Origin: PCPOR2b sp965220385
GTDB taxonomy: Bacteria > Poribacteria > WGA-4E > PCPOR2b
NCBI GenBank assembly: GCA_965220385.1
Contig: OZ244825.1
Coordinates: 682,001 to 746,000, forward strand
Reading direction: 5' to 3'
DNA: 64,000 nucleotides
The notes under the pieces are model-generated. The model was not told the origin of the DNA. It was given only the letters and a program-made list of their open reading frames with translations, and made no database searches. The first letter of the stretch is position 1. Each line of letters starts with the position of its first letter. The position numbers and the translations under genes are program-made. Shown piece after piece: positions 1-8,036 of the stretch.

Positions 1-72
1 TAATCTGGTCGGCGGCAAGGTATACCAGACAAAGAGCCATTCGCGCCTACTGACTAAAGATATCTGTCCTTA

Positions 73-100
73 GTAGGGAACGCAGATCTGCGTTCCCTAC
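73..100. repeat. 28-bp perfect palindrome with AGATCT centre
   Basis: A perfect inverted repeat centred on CAGATCTG; each arm reads GTAGGGAACG from the outside. Two related palindromes occur in other gaps of the window (25036-25065 and 27338-27357), so it belongs to a dispersed family. It could act as a transcript hairpin or a protein site; there is no following T-run that would make it an obvious terminator. Confidence 0.75.
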
Positions 101-166
101 GATTTCTTAACATGAGCCAATCATCTTTATCAACCGACAAGCCATACCACTGAACCAAAAAATTAT

Positions 167-313
167 GGTGAATTCTAAAAATAAATAGACACTTTCATCC
201 CCGGTGGGTGCGGTTTCTAACCGCACCGGTGCCGACTTAGCCTGTCCCGATTTATCGGGGAGCATCCTCGATAAATCGGGATTTGGAGTGTCTCATTAAT
301 TCTAAAATCTACT
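167..313. mobile_element. MITE-like repeat, copy A, upstream of recN
   Basis: Starts GGTGAATTCTAAAA and ends in an imperfect inverted copy (TTCTAAAATCTACT). Inside is the hairpin GGTGCGGTT-TCT-AACCGCACC, also present in the copy that interrupts hicA (57986-58082), plus a second hairpin built on CGATTTATCGGG. No coding capacity. The flanks do not show a clear target duplication. The right end lies 12 bp before the recN start codon. Confidence 0.7.
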
Positions 314-325
314 ATAAATGATGCC

Positions 326-2041
326 ATGATTGAAGAACTCTACATAAGCAATGTTGCCCTTATCAATGAACTTCAGTTGGAGTGCTCCTCCGGTCTCAAT
401 ATCTTTACCGGGGAAACAGGGGCAGGCAAATCTGTAATCTTAAACGCCGTGGGACTTGCACTCGGTGAACGCAGCAACGCTGGGGTTGTCAGGGATGGAG
501 CGACTAACGCCAAAATCCAGATTGCCGTTGCACTGCCACCGGATCATCCCGTATGGGCTGGGTTTAACGATTCGGAGTTTGCTGATATTTTGGATGCAGA
601 AGAAACATTGGTTTTGTCCCGACAGATTAATGCAAGCGGTCGTAGCCGCTGCCATACCAATGGACAGTTGGTGAGTTTGACGTTCTTGAGTGCCATCGGT
701 GATCTACTCGTTGATATTCACGGGCAGCATGCACACCAATCTCTCTTCCGATCGGATACCCACCTTGATCTCCTTGATACGTTCGGTAGGCATGAAGCGC
801 TGAAGGCGGAAGTCGGGGAAAAATACGACGAGCTCCATGCCACCCAAGCACAACTCGCTGATTATTCCCGTACGCTTCGTGAAGCGATGCAGGAGAAGGA
901 TCTGTTACAATTCCAACTGGACGAATTAGAGGAAGCTCAGCTGCAAGAAGATGAAGAAGAGGCGCTCATGAATGAACGTCATCTTCTCAGCAATTCTGAA
1001 ACGCTCTTTGAGTCGGCGAATCAACTCTACGAACAACTCTATGGGGGCGACCTCTCGGAAACTTCCACTCTCGACGGACTCAAAACGGAGAGCCGTACCA
1101 TTTCTAAACTTTCCGAACTGGATAGCAGCTTATCAGAATTAAACACACGTTTCGAGTCTGTTCTGTATGAATTAGAGGACATTGCCTATCAGGTCCGTGA
1201 CTACCGTGATAAGGTTGAGTTTAACCCACATCGCCTTACAGAGGTTGAGGAACGGTTGGATCTCATTCATCGACTCAAACGGAAGTACGGCGATTCGACT
1301 TCCGAAATCTTAGCCTACCAGGCACAAGCAGCGCAAAAACTTGAAGAGCTTCAATTCGGGTCCGAGCGCATTGACGAATTGAAGGATCAGATTCACCTTT
1401 TGACACAAGAGGCACAAAAACTTGCGCTTCAACTATCCAACAAACGCAGGACGACCGCAACCCAACTTGAATCGTTGATTGAGGGTGAGCTCCAGACGCT
1501 GGGTATGGACAAAGCTGTGTTCCAAATTCTTGTGTCCCCCATCGAGTCAGCGGAGGGTCCCTTAGAAATTGATGGAAAGCGTTATGACCTGCGAGCGGAT
1601 GGAATGGACGAAATCGAATTCCTCATTTCTCCGAACGTCGGATCCGAGCCAAAACCGTTGGCTAAAATAGCGTCGGGAGGCGAAATCTCTCGGGTGATGT
1701 TGGCATTGAAAACGGTGCTTGCCCAAATAGATTTGATCCCGACAATGATCTTTGACGAGATTGACGCGGGTATTGGTGGACGGACTGCCGATATCGTCGG
1801 ACAAAAACTGAAGGAATTGTCGCGTTTTCGACAGGTCTTCTGTATCACCCATCTGCCACAGATTGCCCGTTTTGCGGACCAGCATTTCCGGGTCGAAAAG
1901 GCGGTAGAAGAAGATCGCACTATGATAACGGCAAAGCTCCTGACCCCGGAAGAACGTGTTGAGGAGATGGCTCGGATGCATGGCGGCGAAGCAACGGTAA
2001 CAACAATTGCGCATGCGAGGGAGTTGCTGGAGGGAGAATAG
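326..2041 (+). CDS. recN: DNA repair protein RecN
   Basis: SMC-like ATPase that acts at double-strand breaks in recombinational repair in the cytoplasm. The N-terminus has the family opening (MIEELYISNVALI) and Walker A GETGAGKS at residues 29-36; the middle, about 150-380, is charged and coiled-coil rich; the C-terminal half carries the ABC signature KIASGGEIS and Walker B MIFDEIDAGIGG, followed by the conserved FCITHLPQIA. Its 571 residues are the normal family length, so it is complete. No Shine-Dalgarno is visible because a MITE ends 12 bp upstream; the start is set by homology. It is first gene of a compact operon, with the next start 3 bp after its stop. Function is well supported by motifs; the operon is inferred from spacing. 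Confidence 0.96.
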   Translation: MIEELYISNVALINELQLECSSGLNIFTGETGAGKSVILNAVGLALGERSNAGVVRDGATNAKIQIAVALPPDHPVWAGFNDSEFADILDAEETLVLSRQINASGRSRCHTNGQLVSLTFLSAIGDLLVDIHGQHAHQSLFRSDTHLDLLDTFGRHEALKAEVGEKYDELHATQAQLADYSRTLREAMQEKDLLQFQLDELEEAQLQEDEEEALMNERHLLSNSETLFESANQLYEQLYGGDLSETSTLDGLKTESRTISKLSELDSSLSELNTRFESVLYELEDIAYQVRDYRDKVEFNPHRLTEVEERLDLIHRLKRKYGDSTSEILAYQAQAAQKLEELQFGSERIDELKDQIHLLTQEAQKLALQLSNKRRTTATQLESLIEGELQTLGMDKAVFQILVSPIESAEGPLEIDGKRYDLRADGMDEIEFLISPNVGSEPKPLAKIASGGEISRVMLALKTVLAQIDLIPTMIFDEIDAGIGGRTADIVGQKLKELSRFRQVFCITHLPQIARFADQHFRVEKAVEEDRTMITAKLLTPEERVEEMARMHGGEATVTTIAHARELLEGE

Positions 2042-2044
2042 CGT

Positions 2045-5000
2045 ATGGATAATAGATTTATACAAGAGAGCGGTACGAACGTTTATACCGGCTGTGAATT
2101 GCTAGTCAAAGGTGCCCTCGAAGGTCAAGCCAATCTGCTTACCGGATATCCCGGTTCGCCATTAGCAGAAGTGTTCGACGTAATGAAAAGTAACGCAGAA
2201 CTCCTCAAGGAATACGGCATCCTTGCACAAATCGCGAACAATGAAGCGCTCGGCGTAGCAAGGCTCAACGGGTCACAAATGGCGAATCTACGCGCTGCAG
2301 CTTTCATGAAGAACGTCGGGATGCATGTGGCAGCCGATGCGTTAGCAATTAGCAATATGGCAGGGACAACAGGCGGTGCTGTTGTCGTTGTCGGTGATGA
2401 TACATGGGGATCGAGTACCCAGGTGCCCGCCGACTCGCGCTTTTTAGCCCGTCACCTCTACACACCAGTTATTGAACCGAGCACATTTCAGGAAATCAAA
2501 GATTGGTTAAACGCTGCATTCGAAATGTCTGCCCGATCTAATCTGTATGTCACCTATCTCGTAACCCTCAATCAGGCGGAAGGTGGCGGAAGTGTAGAAG
2601 TCCGTCCCAACCGTTATCCCGAGATCTCTACTAAAAATCAGACAATAATCGATACTGCATCGATTAACGGTTCAAACCGGATCGTCCTGCCGCCGGATAC
2701 ACCTCGGATTGAAATTGAAACCTTGACGGAACGATTCCCGAATGCGATTAAGAGTGCGCGAGAACATAACCTGAATCGGATTTGTTACCTAAATGAATCC
2801 CAACACGATATCGGATTTGTAGCCTCCGGATTGGGGAGTGCTTATCTCGAACACGCGCTTTACGAGTTGGAACTCCAAGGACGGATTCCGATCCTCAAAC
2901 TTGGATTGACGCACCCGGTGGATGAAGATATTGTGCGTGAATTTGCATCACATGTACGCGAAATGTACGTTGTTGAGGAGAAGCGCCCACTACTCGAAAA
3001 GGATATCAAGGCGATTGTCAGCCGGTTTCATCAAAATGGCGAAATGGATCGGCTTGTGCAGGTGTGGGGCAAGGAATTTCCAGACGGTCTGGAGGGGATC
3101 CCTGATTCGCTCGGGCTCAACCCATCAATATTGATTGAACGACTGATTCCATTACTTCGGCATAAGCTGGGTGGGAAAGACAAATCCACAGCAGTTAATC
3201 CGGAGGCACTTACGCGTGAGGAACAGTGCCTCGAACAGGTCAACGCCCATCAAGTTGACATTCCCGCCCGAACACCTACTTTCTGTCCCGGATGCCCGCA
3301 TCGCGATTCCGCGAGCGTTTTCAAAGAGATCGCCGATCAGTTTACCGATGCGAAATATATGGAGAGGCAGCACGCACAATCTCCCGTAGATCTCGTCTTT
3401 CATGGAGACATCGGATGCTACTCAATGCTCAAATACGAACCGTTTCCCCGCCTGATGCACAATCTATCTGGAATGGCACTCGGCGGCGGGGCTGGTGCCG
3501 GCATTGATCCATTCATCAGGAATAAACAGATCGTTTTTATGGGCGATTCCACGTTCTTCCACGGCGGGATGTCGGCAATCTCCGACTCAATCAAAAATGG
3601 TCAGGATCTCGCCTACGTCATTTTGGACAATCAGACAACCGGGATGACAGGACATCAACCCACACCCTCTACGGAAGATGATATCCTCGGCAATCCAACC
3701 TTTGCTCAGGATATAGAGAAGGTTGTCGAAGGACTCGCGGGCGATTCGGAACTCTTTATCATCCGAACCAATCCGGAGAATCGCCTTGAGTACAAGAAAT
3801 TAGTCGAAGAGACAGTGCTCAAACCGGGTGTCAAAATTATCATCGCCGACAAGGAGTGCGGAATTACTTACCACCGTCGGCTGCGACGTGAGGGTCAACA
3901 AACAGTTAAAGAACGCGGTTTTTTACCCGTCGAAAAACATATCAATATCACCCCAGAAGTCTGTGAATTCTGTCTTGAGTGCACCAATGCAACGGGATGT
4001 CCCGGATTGAAAATAGTTGAAACGGACTACGGACCGAAGATCGGTATAGATCAATCAAACTGCGTATCTGACGGTGCTTGCGCCCGGATCAAGTGGGCAT
4101 GTCCGTCCTTCGAGGAAGTCACTATCACCCGCAAGCGGCCACCGCGTCAACAAGTGGATCTGGAAGTTATGTCGGGCGATGCTGCGGAACTCCCGCCTCC
4201 ACCACCACGTGCATTCGACCAGATCTGGAGTGTCCATGCCGCGGGCGTCGGTGGAATGGGGATTGGCACAATCTCTAAGGTCTTGGTGCTTGCCGGACAG
4301 GCGCAAGGGTACCATGTCAAATTTTTCGACAAAAAGGGATTGGCGATCCGTAACGGAGGCGTCTACACAAACCTTATCTACTCAAAAGCAGCGGTCGAAC
4401 TGTCTCCAATTATTCCGTACGGAAAAGCAGACCTACTGATCGGCATGGATATGTTAGAAGCGGTGCGCGGTCTCGATTCCAAAGCCGGATTCCGGGTTGC
4501 GTCAACCGATCGGACGGTTGCCATTGTTAATACTGCTAAAACGGATACAGTCACGACCCTTATCGGTCAGGACGATTTCAAACTTACGGATTTGGAAAGA
4601 TGGTTGCAGCGCTACACCGATGCGGATGCTTATTTTGGAGCGGATCTATTCGAGATTTCTGAACGGCATCTCGGAAACAAACTCTACGCCAATATGATGC
4701 TGCTCGGTGTCGCCTTTCAGCGTGGACATCTGCCACTCGAACTTGAAGCCCTCCAATCGGCGCTAAAATTAGCCGTCCGACCCGCTGACTTAGAAACGAA
4801 CCAGCGCGCTTTTAATATGGGTAGGCGCCTCGCAGTAGATCCGGATGCTTTTGCGACCGAACCACAGTGGCAGACATATAAAACTCTACTCCGAGAGAAA
4901 TGCGAAAGTTTAGCGAGCAAGCCGCGGGGTGCGAGGCTTGCCCACCAATATGAACTGCTTGTTCAACAGACGGTGGAAAAACTGGAACTGGATGACGAAA

Positions 5001-5599
5001 CCAATCGGATATTTGCCTTACATGTGTACGACCTCATCCAATTCGAGAATTTAAAGTATGCACGCTTGTACGTTGAAAAGATTAAACAGATCTATTCCAA
5101 TGACTTGCCTGAGAGGGACTATCGTGCGACGAAAGCCGCTATCAAATATCTGTATAAGGTCATGCTCATCAAGGACGAAGTATATGTAGCTCACCTGTTG
5201 ACTAGCAAGACTAAATTGAGGCGTGACAAAGAACTGTACAATGTCGATGAATCGAATGGGGATAAAATTAAATACCTCCACCTCAACCGTCCCCGTTTCA
5301 CTATTATGGGGCGGGATGTTCAATGGGACATGAATACCAAAAACTGGCAACTAAATTTAATGAAACGGATGAGGTTTCTCAGACGTTTGCTATCGCAATG
5401 GCATAAACTCGAAAAAGTATTCCGTGATTGGTATATCGCTGAAGTGATTGATACCTTTGCGCCACATGATAGAGAGAGCTATGAAAGCCATGTCAGTGCG
5501 ATAGAAGTCCCTGAAGAGGTGCGTGGATATCGAGAAGTACGTTATCCAAAGATGGAAAGCGCCAGAAAAAAGGTCGAAGAACTATTGGGTAACGCTTAA
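2045..5599 (+). CDS. Indolepyruvate:ferredoxin oxidoreductase, fused alpha-beta type
   Basis: Oxidatively decarboxylates aryl or branched 2-keto acids to acyl-CoA, reducing ferredoxin. In order: an N-terminal pyruvate-oxidoreductase-like domain (GYPGSPLAEVFDVM near residue 35); a thiamine diphosphate domain from about 415 (CPGCPHRD, GDIGCYSM, FMGDSTFFHGG, VILDNQTTGMTG); two Cys clusters at about 640-690 (CEFCLECTNATGCPG and NCVSDGACARIKWACP) that suit Fe-S centres; an IorB-like gamma domain (AAGVGGMGIG) from about 735; and a roughly 300-residue C-terminal extension as in DUF6537-containing fused enzymes. The start has a strong GGAGGGAGA site inside the end of recN. Being 1184 residues and single-chain resembles proteobacterial fused forms rather than the archaeal two-subunit IorAB. 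The exact keto acid cannot be read from sequence. Confidence 0.92.
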   Translation: MDNRFIQESGTNVYTGCELLVKGALEGQANLLTGYPGSPLAEVFDVMKSNAELLKEYGILAQIANNEALGVARLNGSQMANLRAAAFMKNVGMHVAADALAISNMAGTTGGAVVVVGDDTWGSSTQVPADSRFLARHLYTPVIEPSTFQEIKDWLNAAFEMSARSNLYVTYLVTLNQAEGGGSVEVRPNRYPEISTKNQTIIDTASINGSNRIVLPPDTPRIEIETLTERFPNAIKSAREHNLNRICYLNESQHDIGFVASGLGSAYLEHALYELELQGRIPILKLGLTHPVDEDIVREFASHVREMYVVEEKRPLLEKDIKAIVSRFHQNGEMDRLVQVWGKEFPDGLEGIPDSLGLNPSILIERLIPLLRHKLGGKDKSTAVNPEALTREEQCLEQVNAHQVDIPARTPTFCPGCPHRDSASVFKEIADQFTDAKYMERQHAQSPVDLVFHGDIGCYSMLKYEPFPRLMHNLSGMALGGGAGAGIDPFIRNKQIVFMGDSTFFHGGMSAISDSIKNGQDLAYVILDNQTTGMTGHQPTPSTEDDILGNPTFAQDIEKVVEGLAGDSELFIIRTNPENRLEYKKLVEETVLKPGVKIIIADKECGITYHRRLRREGQQTVKERGFLPVEKHINITPEVCEFCLECTNATGCPGLKIVETDYGPKIGIDQSNCVSDGACARIKWACPSFEEVTITRKRPPRQQVDLEVMSGDAAELPPPPPRAFDQIWSVHAAGVGGMGIGTISKVLVLAGQAQGYHVKFFDKKGLAIRNGGVYTNLIYSKAAVELSPIIPYGKADLLIGMDMLEAVRGLDSKAGFRVASTDRTVAIVNTAKTDTVTTLIGQDDFKLTDLERWLQRYTDADAYFGADLFEISERHLGNKLYANMMLLGVAFQRGHLPLELEALQSALKLAVRPADLETNQRAFNMGRRLAVDPDAFATEPQWQTYKTLLREKCESLASKPRGARLAHQYELLVQQTVEKLELDDETNRIFALHVYDLIQFENLKYARLYVEKIKQIYSNDLPERDYRATKAAIKYLYKVMLIKDEVYVAHLLTSKTKLRRDKELYNVDESNGDKIKYLHLNRPRFTIMGRDVQWDMNTKNWQLNLMKRMRFLRRLLSQWHKLEKVFRDWYIAEVIDTFAPHDRESYESHVSAIEVPEEVRGYREVRYPKMESARKKVEELLGNA

Positions 5600-5625
5600 A
5601 GTTTCCACGTTTCACTTTACTCACC

Positions 5626-6486
5626 ATGCAAATCACAGGTCAAACGAAAATCGTCGGCATTATCGGTGACCCAATCAAGCATAGCCGCTCTCCGCAGATA
5701 CATAACGCAGCAATTGCCGCGCTGGGGTTGGACTACATCTATGTGCCGTTTCACGTTCAGCCTGACGGTTTAGGTGGGGCAATCGAGGGATTTAAGGCAA
5801 CCAATGTGGTCGGCATTAACGTTACTATTCCGCACAAGCAAAACGTGATGTCGTACCTCGATGAGATATCAAGGGAAGCCAACCTCATCGGTGCTGTTAA
5901 TACGCTGATTTTCAAAGATGGAGCAATTATCGGCGAGAATACCGACGCCCCCGGCTTCTTACATGCAATGCAGGAAGATGGACTCGATGTCCCGCAAGGG
6001 GGTTCGGTTGTCGTTATTGGCGCAGGTGGGTCAGCGCGGGCAATTGTCGTTGCGCTTGCCCTTGCCGGGGTGCAAACGATTTGGATCACAAATCGGACGG
6101 TTTCCCGAGCCGTTGCGCTTGCCACGGATCTTTCAGATAAAACAGACACATCAATCTACGGAATAGGGCTTGATGATCCTAAGCTGCCACACGCTGTAAG
6201 AACGAGCCAGTTAATCGTCAATACAGCTTCCACCAGTATGGATGTTTCGCACCCGTTGTTGATTGATCCTGAATGGTTAGAACCACAATCCATCGTTTAC
6301 GATATTGTCTACACGCCTCCGGAAACACGTCTGTTACAAGCTGCAGCGGAGAAGGACTGTCATACAGTCGGCGGCTTAGGTATGCTCGTTCATCAAGGGG
6401 CAATTGCCTTTGAGAAATGGACCGGCGTCAATCCGCCTGTTGAGATCATGCGGCAAGCACTCCAAGGTGCCTTTGATCAGAAGTGA
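5626..6486 (+). CDS. aroE: Shikimate dehydrogenase AroE
   Basis: NADP-dependent reduction of 3-dehydroshikimate to shikimate in the aromatic amino acid pathway. Substrate-binding motifs are intact: GDPIKHSRSPQIHN at residue 14 on, the catalytic Lys in INVTIPHKQN, the Asp in NTDAPGF. The nucleotide loop is GAGGSARAIV and NRT follows; the C-terminal GLGMLVHQGAIAFEKWTG holds the conserved Gln. Length 286 is normal. It lies 26 bp behind the indolepyruvate oxidoreductase and 10 bp before zapA, so probably in the same transcript. No clear Shine-Dalgarno precedes the ATG; the start is chosen by family alignment. Its placement beside an enzyme of aromatic keto acids may be coincidental. Confidence 0.96.
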   Translation: MQITGQTKIVGIIGDPIKHSRSPQIHNAAIAALGLDYIYVPFHVQPDGLGGAIEGFKATNVVGINVTIPHKQNVMSYLDEISREANLIGAVNTLIFKDGAIIGENTDAPGFLHAMQEDGLDVPQGGSVVVIGAGGSARAIVVALALAGVQTIWITNRTVSRAVALATDLSDKTDTSIYGIGLDDPKLPHAVRTSQLIVNTASTSMDVSHPLLIDPEWLEPQSIVYDIVYTPPETRLLQAAAEKDCHTVGGLGMLVHQGAIAFEKWTGVNPPVEIMRQALQGAFDQK

Positions 6487-6496
6487 GAGGTTAATT

Positions 6497-6847
6497 ATGA
6501 GTATCGAAAATTCTTTTTCTCCAACAACCACGTCCTCAGCACCAATTAAGGTGGACATTTTTCATTCCCAATATCTTATACAGCCAACTGAGCATCTGCA
6601 AGCTGAAGAGATACGTGAGTTGGCTGCTTACGTGGATGCACGGCTGCATGAGATGAGTCGAAAAACCTCCCGCGAGAAATTCGATATCGCAATCATGGTC
6701 GCGCTACAAATTGCAGCGCAGATGTGCGAAGATCAGAAACGGTTCCAACAATCGATTCATCGCATGATCGAGGAGCTAGAAAAAGCTGTCGAAGGTAAGT
6801 CTGCTCCTGAATCAGAGCAGACTACGACGACATTTGGTAACGTATAA
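6497..6847 (+). CDS. zapA: Cell division protein ZapA-like
   Basis: Small protein of the ZapA family, which bundles FtsZ at the division ring. After a short variable N-terminus it has the family core: KVDIFHSQYLIQ, then LAAYVDARLHEMSR, KFDIAIMVALQIA and a C-terminal coiled coil (about residues 70-100). The ATG with GAGAGG seven bases upstream is preferred over an in-frame start 93 bp earlier that would overlap aroE. Length 116 fits. It is last in the recN operon; its stop lies one base from the stop of the convergent SIMPL lipoprotein gene. Assignment rests on pattern; sequence divergence in this family is high. Confidence 0.82.
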   Translation: MSIENSFSPTTTSSAPIKVDIFHSQYLIQPTEHLQAEEIRELAAYVDARLHEMSRKTSREKFDIAIMVALQIAAQMCEDQKRFQQSIHRMIEELEKAVEGKSAPESEQTTTTFGNV

Positions 6848-6848
6848 A

Positions 6849-7772
6849 TCATTCAATCTCGTAGACGACATTCACCGTTACCGTAATCTGGAGTTGCCCA
6901 GATTGGATCGGTGTAGCTACCGATTCTGCATCGTCAGCAAATGCGAATCCGAGACCGGCAGGGTATGGTGCATAAAAATCTCCCGACTCAGAGATAGAGA
7001 TCGGCTTCCCAAGCGTGACCCCGCCTTCGGTTGCTAACGTCTGTGCTTTTGTCTGTGCATCTCCCATCGCCGCCACGCGAGCCTGCATCTTTAAGCTGGT
7101 CGGATCGTCGATTGTGAACTGAATCGAGTTGATCTCCACCAAATCCCCGCCAGCTTCCGCCGCATCGTCAATCACATTCCCAACAGTATCCAAATCACGG
7201 ATCTTCGCAGAGACGGTATTTGTAACACTATATCCCCGAAACTCTCGCCGACCTTTGCTGTAGTCATATTGTTGGTGAATGCTGAAATGCTGTGTCTGAA
7301 TATCTTCATCAAGGAGACCGTTGCTTTTTAGTGATTCGATCACTCCCGCCATCGCTTCGGCAGCATCTGCTCTTGCCTGTTTCACAGAATCCCTCTCGGC
7401 CGAAACTCCGATATTCAGCATAACCACGTCAGGGTCCCCGGCGACCGTACCGGTGCCGGACACACGAACCGTCTTTTCTGTTTTCTCTCTATTGATAACC
7501 TCTATGGTACGCTCTTCTGGTTCAACCGAAACCTCAACGTCGCTCCCTAAGCTACCCGCTACTATCACTAAATCGAACAGGTTTATCTCCCCATCTTGAT
7601 TCACATCTCGCGGGGATGCGACAAAATCAATGCCTGCTTGGGTGTTTAGAAGCGGGGTCAATTCAGCAACGGTGAATTCAGATTCTTCTTCGGGCTTAGT
7701 TCCCTCATCTGCGGCGCAGCCGCTCAACAATACCATCAGACAGATAAGAGGGTAGATAAATTTAACTTTCAT
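6849..7772 (-). CDS. SIMPL (DUF541) domain lipoprotein with dockerin-like repeat
   Basis: Predicted envelope lipoprotein: MKVKFIYPLICLMVLLSGC is a signal peptide ending in a lipobox (LSGC). After an acidic linker comes one dockerin-type calcium loop (DVNQDGEINLFDLVIV, about residues 56-71), then a SIMPL/DUF541 domain from about 95 to the end (VSGTGTVAGDPDVVMLNIGV, then EFRGYSVTNTVSAKI). SIMPL proteins are periplasmic or outer-membrane-linked and mostly of unknown role. The start chosen has GGAGG 9 bases upstream; a longer in-frame reading 105 bp earlier lacks a signal. Having a dockerin-like loop in a lipoprotein is unusual and links it to the WD40 proteins below, which carry the same type of loop. 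Stop-to-stop convergent with zapA. Confidence 0.85.
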   Translation of the reverse strand: MKVKFIYPLICLMVLLSGCAADEGTKPEEESEFTVAELTPLLNTQAGIDFVASPRDVNQDGEINLFDLVIVAGSLGSDVEVSVEPEERTIEVINREKTEKTVRVSGTGTVAGDPDVVMLNIGVSAERDSVKQARADAAEAMAGVIESLKSNGLLDEDIQTQHFSIHQQYDYSKGRREFRGYSVTNTVSAKIRDLDTVGNVIDDAAEAGGDLVEINSIQFTIDDPTSLKMQARVAAMGDAQTKAQTLATEGGVTLGKPISISESGDFYAPYPAGLGFAFADDAESVATPIQSGQLQITVTVNVVYEIE

Positions 7773-8036
7773 GGCTAAAACCTCCCTACATAGTGAAGCG
7801 TGAAATGTGAAATATGATAAAATGAACCGCCGACGCACAGAGTGTGCGGAGAAAACATGAAAATGAAATACCAACACCGTCGCGCAATAGTTCTAGGCTC
7901 GTTAAGTCAAACACGATAGCGCAGTAGCCCAGTATTTGTGAAGGGGCGGAAGTGAGTAAATACTTTTCCCACCTTCTTAGCTTCCTCTGTGTTCTCTGCG
8001 CCTCTGCGGTAAAAAACGGATGAACGGATTGGGGTT
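7773..8036. other. Intergenic region with a common environmental-genome string
   Basis: No gene seen. Around 7985-8012 the sequence reads CCTCTGTGTTCTCTGCGCCT followed by CTGCGG, a string that, from general knowledge, recurs between genes in many environmental genomes. A CGTGAAATGTGAAA tract at about 7798-7811 belongs to another short intergenic motif noted elsewhere in this window. Confidence 0.4.
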
